NCBI GenBank assembly: GCA_030220185.1
Contig: JASPKZ010007525.1
Coordinates: 372,001-436,000 of the forward strand
Source: Diploptera punctata
Lineage: Eukaryota > Arthropoda > Insecta > Blattodea > Blaberidae
DNA length: 64,000 nt
Direction: 5' to 3'
The notes under the pieces are model-generated. The model made no database searches. It saw only the letters and a list, made by a program, of their open reading frames with translations, and was not told the DNA's origin. Position numbers and translations under genes: made by a program. Of this stretch, positions 32,743 through 42,950 are shown in pieces (the first letter of the stretch is position 1; every line of letters begins with the position of its first letter).

Positions 32743-32969
32743 TAATTATTATGAGTTAGGTTATTTTGACTCACATCATATTTGTAGTTTTCTTGCAGAC
32801 CATGGTTTCAACACTCTATTTGTCATTTTTAATACTTTCTAACATAGCATTAACAAAAATAATTTATTCATAAAATATAAAATAATGTAACTCATAATAA
32901 TTAAAATAAACCTCATAGTGTCAATTCCTTAAATATTAAAAGTTTAAATAAGTTGATTCATTTTAAATG

Positions 32970-33490
32970 GATTGACTTAACATCTTTTAATTGAACATAA
33001 AGTTATTTTTATTCTTGTACTTTTCAACTATTATCTGTATAAATAAAGTAAAAAGCTGAAGATGATATTTTGCTTACTTTCTTCATTGAATATTATTTTC
33101 CTTATCTTTGAATAAGGGAGTCATATTTCTAATTATTAAATTTGAAAATTTCAAATGATTGGTTAGGCTCATTAATTTCAAGGGAATTTTCTACTAAGTT
33201 AACTACTTCAGTAATTTAATTATGACGATTAGATTAACATTAATTTAGAATCCTCCTTCACAGGATTGTTTCTCTAGTTAACACCATTTGAATTGGAATA
33301 AATAATACCTGTGTAAAATCTATTATTATTAAAATATTGATTTACATTTAAGTAGAAATAGGAGTAGAAAGTTATGTTATGTTGAGTTTATTGACATGCT
33401 ATGTGCATCTGAAGCATTGTAGAGTGACACATTATTTTCATGCTGTTGTAATCAGATGGGTCACCTTGGTGGCCAGTGTGATTGTCCTGT
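32970..33490. other. Intronic AT-rich stretch before Ocrl exon 3
   Basis: No repeat or reading frame recognised. Confidence 0.5.
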
Positions 33491-33498
33491 GTAACAAG

Positions 33499-33725
33499 TG
33501 GGTCAAGCAGTTCTGTTAGTGGGTGAAGCATTCAGTCTTGATGTTACAGTGTTCACTAAGAGACGTGGCCCACCACCAGAATTCCAGTGGTTACATAAGT
33601 ACGCACCTGGTGGAGGAACTCAACGTAATAGTGGAGGCAGCTGGTCAGGAATGGAGAACCCTTCAGATTCAACTGAGCCAGGAGTTGATGGTCTTTCAAG
33701 CCAAGATGAGTCTCTTACAGATGCT
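33499..33725 (+). CDS. Ocrl: Ocrl exon: PH to phosphatase linker
   Basis: Encodes VGEAFSLDVTVFTKRRG and PPPEFQWLHKYAPGGG, followed by a Ser/Gly/Asp-rich stretch ending DESLTDA. PEFQWLHKY is the anchor, like PEFLWLSRY in INPP5B; the acidic Ser-rich part looks like a disordered linker. Donor GATGCT/gtaagt, phase 0. The acceptor is ambiguous: AG at 33497, 33506 or 33509 all keep the frame (an in-frame TAA at 33492 excludes anything earlier), so up to four residues are uncertain. The intron side has few pyrimidines. Confidence 0.82.
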
Positions 33726-33779
33726 GTAAGTAGTACAGTTCCACAAATTTTATTTCTTTCAATAAAATATACATATATC

Positions 33780-33804
33780 CTTCTTCTTCTTCTTCTTCTT
33801 CTTC
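33780..33804. repeat. (TTC)n microsatellite
   Basis: Eight units of ttc. Confidence 0.85.
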
Positions 33805-34144
33805 CTTCCAAGTATTAGGCCAAGGCCTGTTACGATCCTATAGAAAATTTTCCCTCCAGAGTTTCATAGGACGGCCCAGTGATCTTCGTCCTCTTGGTAT
33901 ATATATATACATATATCCAGTAAATTAAATTATTAAAATATAGGGAAAGGTTTTTTTTATTTTATTCAATGCCTCCAGGTTGTTTCTGGTGGTTCTCTCC
34001 TGGCATTGGCGTAATTGTAACCCACTTCTGAGGTTGGGGCTCCAGGAAGATGGAGTTATGGCTGCCCAGATGATATGATGGGTGATGCTGATGATAGTGG
34101 TGTGCCAGGAGAGTTCTTAATTCTAACCTTAATCTAGAGCAAGT

Positions 34145-34270
34145 ATAAATGATTATGATGGCCATATGATGTTTAAAATTTCCTGACATTTGCCTTATAT
34201 CAATTTGGTGGATAAGTTGAATATTTCATTTGAGCTAATGTTGTCACATAAAAACCTCACCCAGGAAACA
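34145..34270 (-). mobile_element. SINE family B fragment
   Basis: gatggccatatgatg, aaatttcctgacatttgcct and aaaacctcacccaggaaac match the SINE B body; the head is missing. Confidence 0.5.
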
Positions 34271-34424
34271 TATTCAATATGAGGTGAGTGATAAAAAATT
34301 CTACCTTAATGAATATACCTCATAGTGAGAATTCCTAAAATAAGTAATTAATATTTAATTTTAGGAAGTGGTATTTTGAGGTTATTTTAATTAAATTATT
34401 TTCAGTATGATCATCTTGCCTATC

Positions 34425-34780
34425 GGCCGCGGTGGACTAGTGGTTATGCTCCTTGCCTCTGGTCCCGAGGGTCGTGGGTTCAAACCCAGCCGGGGTCAAT
34501 GGATTTTCTAGGACGGAAAAGTCCAAGGAGCAAGTCCTCCGGGAGGGACTTTAAGTCTGAATGAAAAGGCCTCTAAGCAAAATTTACCGAATTTTCCCGT
34601 CCTACTACTACCTTTGTTTCCTAGATGTCAGTATGAGGCGGAACGCTGACCATGGACCACTCAAAATGACATCTATACGAAAACAAGTGTAACTAAATTA
34701 GTATGATTCAAATTCTTCCCTGTAGGGGGAGAGCACCTAAATCTCTGTAAAGGGGAAAAACATGGGCTTACAATACAAAT
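34425..34780 (+). mobile_element. tRNA-derived SINE family C (full length)
   Basis: Head tcggccgcggtggactagtg (A box in the same segment), B box gggttcaaaccc, body tcaatggattttctaggacg...cctccgggagggacttt...cgtcctactacta and A-rich 3' end gtaaaggggaaaaacatg. Flanked by an 11-bp duplication with one difference. Confidence 0.88.
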
Positions 34781-34794
34781 CATCTTACCTCAAT

Positions 34795-34865
34795 ATTAAT
34801 GTTGATTTGGTCTTGGACATGTTTCAAAACAATTCTGTTTTATCATCAGCTTGTCCAAATGATCA
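34795..34865 (-). ncRNA. Type I hammerhead ribozyme, apparently intact
   Basis: Minus strand: distal stem I ATTTGG paired with CCAAAT, an internal loop, core CTGATGA (about 34858-34852), stem II AAAACA-GAAT-TGTTTT with an overlapping T, GAA, stem III ACATGT, C17, then CAAGA internal loop and CCAAAT. An internal loop in stem I plus a stem II loop is the arrangement used for tertiary contacts in natural type I hammerheads. Confidence 0.75.
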
Positions 34866-35369
34866 GACTGAAAATAATTTAGCCCATTCACCTCAGAAGA
34901 CGAGATACACTCGCCAGCTGTTAAATGACCTTTAACTCAGTAATGTTTTGTTAACATTTATGAACAGTAGAGGAATGTGTTTTGGCCTTCACCCTTATTG
35001 TGATCTCAAGTACCATTATTTTTGTTTGTTTTGAATGTCTGAAAATAGACAATATAATTTATGGTGACTAAAATCCAGTTTCTGAGGAAATACATTGAGC
35101 ATTTAAACCTGAAGTGAATGAGTTAATGAAATACATTATTTGCATAAATTAAGTATTGTCACTTTTTTTTACAAACAAACTAGGTTTTCATTTTATCAAT
35201 AATTAACAGAAAGTAATACATATCTTTTGGAGGCTGTAGAAATTAATACATTTAAAAGTAGTAAAAAAGTGTTAAATTCTCAACTTGATTTGAATGAATC
35301 CCCTTTGTTAAATTAAAAAATTTAAATAAATATTGTTGTATTGTTGCTTAGATCAGTTGGAACACAATT

Positions 35370-35442
35370 CATAATTTATTAACATGTCTGAAGAAGGTAC
35401 AGTGTACCGAAACAGCTGTCACTGAATTATATAATAAATATG
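35370..35442 (+). ncRNA. Type I hammerhead ribozyme, isolated
   Basis: Distal stem I TTTATTA (35375-35381) with TAATAAA (35432-35438), TG/CA at the core, CTGAAGA 35388-35394, stem II GGTAC-AGT-GTACC, GAA 35409-35411, self-complementary stem III ACAGCTGT 35412-35419, C17 35420. No inverted partner or reading frame is attached; likely a decayed PLE or retrozyme-like end. Confidence 0.7.
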
Positions 35443-35819
35443 AAAATCAAATAAAACTACGTTTTATTTTTATTTAATTAATAAGAAAGTAATACTATGA
35501 GTAATATTTTCGTGAGATAGAACTGGAAATATACACTTCCACCCCATACTAAATTTTCTCCCCTGGAGACCAACGTCTCCATTCTCAGCTAGAATACAGT
35601 TGAGAATAGACATATCCTAGTGAGAAAATTTAATATGACATGAGATGTGTATTTCTGGTTCATTCTGGAGAATTGAGACCCCCACATGCTGATCATATCA
35701 CCCATATACTGGCTTGGATGATTGTTCACCTCTGTGATTAACATATGGATGTGATGTTCTTATTATTAATTTCATACATCTCAATGATGGATAAATCATA
35801 TTTGAAGAGAAAAATTATA

Positions 35820-35893
35820 CGCTCAGACCGGGACTTGAACCCGGGACCCTTGGTTTTCTAGTCCAAGTGCTCTACCATTTGAGCTATCTGAGC
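35820..35893 (-). tRNA. tRNA-like sequence, AGA anticodon position
   Basis: Acceptor GCTCAGA with TCTGAGC; anticodon loop CTAGAAA (T33, AGA). A and B boxes intact. Confidence 0.58.
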
Positions 35894-36148
35894 AAGTACC
35901 GATCTAAACGCAAATTTTTTTCTATATACGTTGTAATTCCCGCCTACCAAATGCTTTGAAGCCTTTGCTTCTATCTTTGAACATCGAAAAAAGCCGTACT
36001 GGCATTTATAATGTAATGTATAATTCCCTAATATGTCTTCTTAATATTGGAGCCGTCATTTGCAAAGATAGAAGCAAAGGCTTCAAAGCATTTGGTGGGC
36101 GGGAATTACAACGTATATAGAGAAAAATTTGCGTTTAGATCGGTACTT

Positions 36149-36222
36149 GCTCAGGTAGCTCAAATGGTAGAGCACTTGGACTAGAAAACCAAGGGTCCCG
36201 GGTTCAAGTCCCAGTCTGAGCG
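36149..36222 (+). tRNA. tRNA-like sequence, AGA anticodon position
   Basis: Acceptor GCTCAGG pairs fully with TCTGAGC (one G-T). D arm GCTC/GAGC, loop CTAGAAA, T arm CCGGG-TTCAAGT-CCCAG (the last pair is broken). Confidence 0.58.
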
Positions 36223-36544
36223 TATAATTTTTCTCTTCAAATATGGATGTGAGTCTAACATCCTGCTGATAGGCATAGGCCTCGCAGCAGGCTTTAGTGT
36301 AGGCACGAGGGTCTCTTCAGGGCGTGTTTTAGATTAAGCTTATTTCTGGGTTCTACCGGTGTGAGGACAAGGAATTCGATGATCAGTAACAATGAGTTGT
36401 GTAATTAATTAAAAAGGGTTTATTTTGTTAACCTCTTATGAACAACACAATACACAACAAATTAATAATATCTTGTAGACTACTTGAGCATATCTAGACT
36501 TCCCTTGCATATTTTATGTATGATAGATTGATTCACACTTTTAG

Positions 36545-36700
36545 GTGATAATATGGGAGCAACTGGCTCCTCTGAATTCTCGTAATATGATAAACTAGCC
36601 CACTCTGTTTTCGTAAGGGAGCTACTGGCTCCTCTGTGATCGAAGGAGAGCAACTGGCTCCTCTCTGTATGTACTCGTATGGGAGCTACTGGCCCACTGT
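36545..36700. repeat. Degenerate direct repeats of ggagctactggctcctct
   Basis: Four to five spaced copies of a self-complementary 18-base motif (ggagcaactggctcc, ggagctactggctcc, gagcaactggctcc, ggagctactggccc). Each can form a small hairpin. Directly left of the piggyBac relic. Confidence 0.65.
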
Positions 36701-36705
36701 GTTAA

Positions 36706-38005
36706 CACATTGGTGACGGGCCACGGAGATCTCCGTGTTTAAATGGCCAGCGCTAGACGACGGGTCACGGAGATTTCCGTATTTACGTTTTCTATGGTTT
36801 TCCAGCCTCTTCGCTTTTGAAGGAGCATGCAATTTTGTTTTTTTCTCATTGTGAAATAAACTTTAGTTGTTTTTGTACCCCTCTCTTCTCTTTTATGAAA
36901 TTGCCAACTTTACAGAAAGAGTTGTTTACAATTTTAAGACAGATGGCTGGTGAAATATGGAATTTTAGTGCCGATAGGCGATTATGGGATATGTATGTAA
37001 CCTGTAAATATATGTTGCAGAGGGGAAAAATTAGAAGAAACACTATTTTGCGTTCTGGAGCCGAATTTATATCTGTGGCATCATATCTACCAGGATAATT
37101 ATTATAACAGTGTGGCTATAGCTGAAAATTTGCTCGCAAGAAAGACGATAGTTTGTGGAACAATAAGGATTAACAGAGGGCTTCCAAAATCATTTGTGGA
37201 AGCAGGAAATAAACTCAAACCAGGAGAATGTGTATTTTGTAGTAAGGGGGGCCTTTTGCTACAAACATCGAAAGATAAAAGAGACGTAAGAATGGTTAGC
37301 ACATTGCATCAGGCAACACGAGAGTGGGAGGGGTAAAGTTGTAAAAATGCCCTATTGAATACTTCACAAGTATGTGAAGGGTGTAGACAGGGCTGACCAG
37401 TACCTATCATATTACTCCATCCTTAGAAAAACAGTGAAATGAAGCAAGAAAGTTGTATTGTGGCTTCTGGATTGTGCACTCTTTAATACTTTTTGGGTCT
37501 ATAAATTTTAAAATCCTAACAATAATATGTCAAACAGAAGTTTTTTGCTTGAAACAGTCTCTTGTTTGGCAGTCGTGAAATTAGGAACAGATGACAGGGA
37601 AGAGGAGGAAAGACAGAGTGAAAAGGACACCATGTCAAGACCCACCAAGAAGGCTGAGACATGAAGAAACATAAATTAACACCAAAAAAAAAAAACCTTC
37701 CAAACCTTGCGACGTTTGTAGTGTACACAAGAAAAGAAACTGGCTACATAATATTATGCTCTTTTGCCCTGTGCCTTTACATAAAGGGAAATGTCTAACA
37801 CTATCAAACCCTCAATTTCTACTAGAAAGTCTGGTGAGAACACTAATAAAGATTTACTTATGCATTATTGTTATTGACTGTAAATATATTGATGTAAAAA
37901 TCACACTGTGCTAGCGCGGTTTAAAATTTAAAAGTCCACGCTACTGACAGAAATGTCCGGTCTAGCAGTGGTGGGTGGAACGCACATCTGTCGGTCATCA
38001 ATGTG
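36706..38005 (+). mobile_element. piggyBac-type transposon relic
   Basis: Flanked by TTAA (36702-36705 and 38006-38009). Terminal inverted repeats CACATTGGTGACGG and CACATTGATGACCG. Two subterminal copies of gacgggYcacggagatYtcc (36714 and 36759), each containing a palindrome. At 1.3 kb it is much shorter than autonomous elements, so the first half of the transposase is deleted. Confidence 0.9.
36816..37880 (+). pseudogene. piggyBac transposase, C-terminal two thirds, broken
   Basis: Conceptual blocks: DRRLWDMYVTCKYML, VASYLPG, ARKKTIVCGTIRINRGLPKS (37126-37190), ECVFCSKGGLLL, DKRDVRMVSTLH, YVKGVDRADQYLSYYSILRK (about 37370), VVLWLLDCALFNTFWVYK, then a Cys-containing tail CDVCSVHKKR. These match the transposase order KT.VCGT...KDKRDV.MLST...GVDRADQ...K...W..F.....NA..LY. 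Several stops and frameshifts; the DRADQ block keeps its aspartates. Confidence 0.88.
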
Positions 38006-38009
38006 TTAA

Positions 38010-38325
38010 CAATAACATTTCTTGGCCTTTTATAATCATTTCCCAAGGAAGTTTTACAATTGGCTCAAGTATTCCTTTTAACAAAATTTATTGTTTTGCA
38101 AATCTGACCATATTCAACCCATCAATCAAATTTACACTTTTATAAAAAACATTAGTTTCGCTTCTCTAGGTACATGTATCTGCCAGCCCTTGAGTTACTG
38201 TTAACCACTGTATAACAACAGCTTATTGTGTGGTTCCAAATACATTTTAATTCTAGGAAATACCCCTACCACAGCCTTAAGTTTTAATATCTTGGTGCAG
38301 AGCTATGGGACTTGTGCATGTTTGA
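38010..38325. other. Intronic sequence
   Basis: No recognised repeat or exon. Confidence 0.5.
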
Positions 38326-38329
38326 ATCC

Positions 38330-38560
38330 CCATGAGGGAAGACATTTTAAGAATCATGATGAATTTGAGTAGCTACAATGAGTAGCAACTCTAGGTTGAG
38401 AAAACAAGCCAAAATGGCTGGAGAACCCAACATGCTGACCATGTAACCCATATACTGGCTGGATGATTGTTCACTTTTGTGATTAACATATGAATGTGAG
38501 TCCAGCACTCTGCTGATGGGCATGGACCTTCTTGGCCTAATGTGTCATGAAGATGGTGTA
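38330..38560 (+). mobile_element. SINE-like repeat family F (unbroken copy)
   Basis: gtttgaatccccatgaggga (B-box-like), gaatttgagtagctacaatg, ggctggagaacccaacatgc, tggctggatgattgttcac, atgaatgtgagtccagcac. Confidence 0.65.
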
Positions 38561-39537
38561 TTATTAGTTGTCGAGCATAAGAGCATGGGTTGCTTTTCTT
38601 TGGAGTTATAGCTTTTTTAAGATTTCATTCTAACTCCAAAAACATTCCATTGATTCAATTCAGCACAGTATTAATTTATTAAGTTCGGTGATTCTTTCCC
38701 CAGCATTTGTGCATATTGCTTTTAGAAGATAAAGCCCTTTTTTTATGTATGACCATGACTAACCCAGTTCCAGCTTCTTCCACAATTTTGATATACAGGT
38801 TATAAATTATTTATTGAAAGGATATAGATTGTCATTATTAAAAAAGTAATAAACTCTTGATGGCTTAGCACATTGTGTACTGCTCACAAGGATTCTTGAG
38901 TTATGGATTCCGTACAGATCACAAAAATTTCCATGTTTCACACAAAGTGGCTTTCTGTACCACCTGTTGAGAAACCCTGTAGATTTTTTAGCTTGATGAC
39001 TATTCGTATGTATAGCTAGTATATGAGAGTAGACTATAATTTTTTTATGTAAATTGTGTTACTGTTAATTTGTCCTTAAAACATTCCAATGCCAGCCGCT
39101 ATAATTCCTGTTCTCAACAGCCTCTCTGTTATTCCATGTGAAAATGGCAGCTCTTAAGATGCTGATATTTTTAGTAATAGGGCAACAGTGGCTCGAGTAA
39201 CTGTTCAAATAATGCGAGTCATGTTGGATGAATGGTAAAAACAATGATTACCGATAAAAACCTCTAGAATAAAAGCTTTAATGTTTTTCTCACTTTTGTA
39301 ACTGCAGATTTTTGTTAATTGTTTACAGTTATATAGTATTATAAAGTCTTACTAGGATTCGTCATGCATAATTCCTGAATGTTTGATAAAATCCATCAAT
39401 GGCATTTTTAAAAAGTTTTCATGCATTGTAGTAGTTTAGATTTATGAACTGTCGGGAACTGGCATTTAAACAGGACATTTAAAACTGGTACCTAATTATT
39501 AATGAGTTGTACATAACTCTGCCAGGTAAAATAAAGC

Positions 39538-39568
<31 letters not shown>

Positions 39569-40177
39569 TAATAAACTGGTACTCAGTATTTAAAAATAGC
39601 ATATTTGATGCAGGAAACATGTTATTTAAATAATCAGCTGTTATGATACATTATTGTAGAGAGTGGAGATTTATATTAATAATTTTGGATTAAGTAGAGA
39701 GTCATTGATAAGAAGTTTATAATCTGTGGTTTATGTTTGCGTCAAATGGCTGATACCTAGAGGTAAAATTATAATCTCTTTCACAATTAAGTGAGTGTTA
39801 TTTAAACTTCCTCCACAACTTTGATAAGATATGAATATGCAGGCCTGTCATCGGATTGAATTACTGATTTATGTAAAACAGGAAAACTATTACTATAATA
39901 TTATAAACTCTTTTTTGATCATTTCATTGTTAAAAGTGTGAATTTTGTTGAAAATAGATCTTTAACTATGGTGAGTGTTATCTTATTTTTTTTGTGTATT
40001 ATCTATTACATATAAAATACAAGATTTTTAATATGTACTTTTTTTAAGAGTAGAACTGTAATGTGTTCACTTCTGGATACTATATCTTCCAATATTTTTA
40101 GATTTCTAATTTGTTTATATTTTGAAAATAATGAAAAGAGTTACTACATATAAAAAATTTGTTGTAAATTCTTTTAG
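38561..40177. other. Intronic AT-rich stretch
   Basis: (TTA)n microsatellite at 39538-39568; no exon or transposon recognised. Confidence 0.5.
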
Positions 40178-40314
40178 CTCCTGGAAAGTCCAGAGATATC
40201 AGTACCTCGGCAGAGTATTGCAAAGGGTGCAACACCAATTGCAGCAAGAGAGAGTGTCATCAAATATCAGATGGCCATGAAGGAGCAACATTATACCTAC
40301 ACACAAGTATTAAA
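40178..40314 (+). CDS. Ocrl: Ocrl exon: pre-catalytic segment
   Basis: Acceptor ...ttcttttag/CTCCTGG, donor TTAAA/gtaagt, 137 bases, phase 0 in and phase 2 out. Encodes LLESPEISVPRQSIAKGA, then ARESVIKYQMAMKEQHYTYT and QVLK. The RESVIK...KE..YTY pattern is the segment directly before the 5-phosphatase fold in OCRL/INPP5B. Confidence 0.88.
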
Positions 40315-40571
40315 GTAAGTCTGATGTTTTTTGCTCTAATTTGGACAGATATTTTTAGAACAAATGTTTTTTTTTCTTGTGATTATGATTTTAAAGTATT
40401 GTTAAATGTGAATTATAATATATATATATATATATTCCATATAGAAAAGTATTAAATAACAATATTAAATCACAAAAAAAATTGGTTAAACATTCTTGAA
40501 TAAATTATAATTTATTGGCATTGTTCATTATTTATGTTTTTAGAACAAATGGGTTTTATTTTTTCCCTTGT

Positions 40572-40805
40572 AAATGATCCCATAGGAGACCCTCGGGATA
40601 ATTGGAGGTTAAGGCTCCCACTTTCTCTAGACAATCAGTACTTGATGTCAGCCGGGTTGTCAACCCTACATGACAGCCACCTTCACCCCCAGAACAAGAA
40701 CTTGGTACTCATTTTGGTTAGAGGCTGAGTTAAATTCTCAGATTATCCAGGACCATGGTGCCACCAAATGTTAGGGTCAGTTTAAAAATCCTGAGGAATA
40801 TGATT
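40572..40805 (-). mobile_element. tRNA-derived SINE family A (minus copy)
   Basis: Reverse complement of the SINE A body: gccgggttgtcaaccctaca, ccagaacaagaacttggtac, gtcagtttaaaaatcctgag. The tRNA head is lost. Confidence 0.7.
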
Positions 40806-40940
40806 TTTAAATATAATAATGTGAATTATAATATATTTTAGATTTTTTCCCCCAAATAGTAAAGTCATAAATAACTATATTGAATCACCAAAAAATTGGT
40901 TAAACATTCTTGAAGAAAAATTAATAACTTAGTGGTCATT

Positions 40941-41081
40941 AATAGTGAGTACAGAACATATTTTTAACGACTCACCTCATATAATTTCAGTTGTTGATTG
41001 AGTCGTTAAAAATATGTTCTCCACTCACTATTAATGATATAACCTCATAATGTTTGCTTCCCAATATTAATTTAAATGTAA
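40941..41081. mobile_element. 141-bp Penelope-like palindrome
   Basis: 12-bp duplication ttagtggtcatt (40929-40940 and 41082-41093). Arms tagtgagtacagaacatatt and mirror, right tail aacctcataatgtttgcttc. Same ends as 125-999 and 55000-55237, but the ribozyme is reduced to a few bases. Confidence 0.88.
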
Positions 41082-41355
41082 TTAGTGGTCATTGTTTACT
41101 ATTTTAAGTGATCTTTAAGTTTTGATTTGTTTACTACATTTGAAAACAGTATTGTTGAATTATTTGTTCAGTAAGTGTAATGTCAAGATTACTAACTGGA
41201 ACTGGGCCTAAAATTGTTTTGTCAATGAGCAACCTGCACACCAGGAAACACACACATATCGCGTGGTTCTTTAAATGCACTATCACTATCTCCAGAGTGC
41301 TTTTAGCATCATCTTTAAAAGAAGTTAAATTCTCAGATTATCCTCACCTAAATAT

Positions 41356-41462
41356 TGTCCAGCTTTTGTAGAAGAGACCAGCCTTTCTGCTAAATATTGG
41401 AGTGCAAGAGAGCGAATGATTTCATTATCAAGTGCTCGACATTAGATACCAACCAACCAACC
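41356..41462 (+). mobile_element. LINE B 3'-end fragment
   Basis: About 100 bases nearly identical (one clear difference) to 59091-59197, including the accaaccaaccaacc tail. A short, recent 5'-truncated insertion. Confidence 0.85.
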
Positions 41463-41734
41463 ATTTTCTATTGACTTTGAACAGAACTAACCCCATGATT
41501 TATGTATTTTTAATGAAGATTACAAATAAATGGAGGTGGAAAATGTGTACAGGTTTTTTATATTTTGTCAATCTATAAAAAAATCTTCCTCACAAGTCTT
41601 ACTATTCAGTTTGACTTTCACATAGAGCAAAGGCCATAAAACTGAAAACCCTTATTCTATAGTGGACCCAATTGATTAAAAATTTTTCCCTTCCCTCTCT
41701 CTTTTTTTTTTACTTTTATTTATTTATTTATAAG

Positions 41735-41960
41735 AATTAAATGAATCATGATTTCTTCTTACCTCATACTTCTATGTTTTTTTTAAAACACAAGACTGCA
41801 ATATCAGCGACCCATTGTCACCATCGTCAGCTGACAATGGGTCGCCGATACTGCAGTGCTGTGTTTAAAAAAACATAGAGGTATGAGGTAAGAAGAAATC
41901 ACGATTAATTTAATTCTTATTAATTGAATCTCATAATGTAAAAATTCCCAAATTTAATAT
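41735..41960. mobile_element. Short Penelope-like palindromic element
   Basis: Inverted arms ttcttcttacctcatacttc and mirror (41755-41900), right tail atctcataatgtaaaaattc. The ribozyme position reads GATA instead of GAAA. Flanking tttattta repeats make the duplication ambiguous. Confidence 0.75.
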
Positions 41961-42245
41961 ATATATTTATTTATTTATTTTCTGCAATGTATGTATATTT
42001 CTAGCTACATGCAATCTACTTAGTGTTGGAACATGTCTCTCTGGATTCCATTTCATGGGTTCTTTCCCAGCTCTTAAAACTGATTGATATTTTTGTTTTG
42101 TTTTTGTTTTGGAGAGGATAATTCTAGACCATCACTTCCTTTGGAGAGGAAATTAGAAGCCATCAGCCTGATGTCAAAGCCATTGCTTGCTTTCATTCAT
42201 CCTAATGATTTTCTCATTCTTAAATTTAGTCAGTTAATATATTAA

Positions 42246-42686
42246 GAATCAAGTGAATCGTGAATTCTTCTTGCCTCATACATCTATGTTTTTTAACACA
42301 GAACTGCAGTATCGGGAAACATATCATTCCCATCTTCAGCTGTTTTCATGACTGTCAATTTTTTATTATGCCAGTAATTTTCCAAACTTACATCTGGTGT
42401 ACTTTTGAAGAACTTTGTAATCAAACTTCGTTCGTCTGGAACCTCTCTGTCTCTCAATGAGAACCAAGTTTGATTACAAAGTTCTTCAAAAGTACACCAC
42501 ATGGCAGTTTGAAAATTACTGGCATGATAAAAATTAACTGTCATGAAAACAGCTGAAGATGGGAATGATATGTTTCCCGATACTGCAGATCCTGTGTTAA
42601 AAAACTTAGATGTATGAGGTAAGAAGAATTCATGATTCATTTGATTCTTATTAAGAAAATCTCATAACGTAAAAAAATTCCCAAAT
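42246..42686. mobile_element. Penelope-like element, inverted arms
   Basis: 12-bp duplication ttaatatattaa (42234-42245 and 42687-42698). Arms 42255-42440 and 42450-42630; + arm CTGAAGA at about 42553, stem II GGGAA/TTTCC, then GATAC: same core change as 41735-41960, so one family. The end of an endonuclease frame lies in both arms. Confidence 0.82.
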
Positions 42687-42950
42687 TTAATATATTAAAT
42701 TAATTTATTTGTTGAAAATTTTCAATAAAAATAAGAATAGATGTAAAAATAGTTCAGATATTTTAAAACATTTTAATATATGAAACATGTTAAAGAAGTT
42801 GTTTGTATGAAAAGCATATTCCTAACAAACTTTCCAAATATGTGATCTCTCTCACTGGTGTCGGAATTAACTTTTTAACTCAAAATATGTGTCATTAAAA
42901 CAACGAAAACAAACATGTAAGAATATATTGTGTGTATTATCTGATTGCAG

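Larger units (their letters stand above)
32420..32960. mobile_element. Decayed Penelope-like fragments around a family D insertion
   Basis: Left: attatcttacctcataaact with minus-strand CTGAAGA, stem II-like AACA/TGTT, GAAAACATG at 32455-32510. Right of the insertion: ttgactcacatcatatttgt and cctcatagtgtcaattcc. Two PLE families are mixed here. Confidence 0.5.
34340..34890. mobile_element. Penelope-like element carrying a SINE C insertion
   Basis: Left end taatatttaattttaggaag, right end atcagactgaaaataattta: same family as 43590-43821. A SINE sits at about 34425-34780 in the left arm. The left copy of the duplicated target is atcatcttgcc (34408) and the right copy atcatcttacc (34781). Confidence 0.8.
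35755..36240. mobile_element. Family D tRNA-carrying element, inverted pair
   Basis: 12-bp duplication atatggatgtga (35743-35754 and 36241-36252). Two tRNA-like units facing outward, 35820-35893 (-) and 36149-36222 (+), joined by ggaattacaacgtatatag and gcaaagatagaagcaaaggc blocks. Confidence 0.88.
35690..36310 (+). mobile_element. SINE-like repeat family F split by a family D element
   Basis: Left part catatactggcttggatgat...gtgattaacatatggatgtga (to 35754) continues after the insertion at 36241 (atatggatgtgagtctaac). The order of blocks is as in the unbroken copy at 38330-38560. Confidence 0.75.

Noticed and set aside
35575..35640. Hammerhead on the minus strand (CTGAGAA, GGAGAC/GTCTCC)
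   Set aside because: Position 8 is A and no GAAA follows the stem in register.
36817..37098. Candidate host gene frame
   Set aside because: The downstream blocks (ARKKTIVCGTIRINRG, DKRDVRMVSTLH, GVDRADQYLSYYS) identify it as part of a broken piggyBac transposase.
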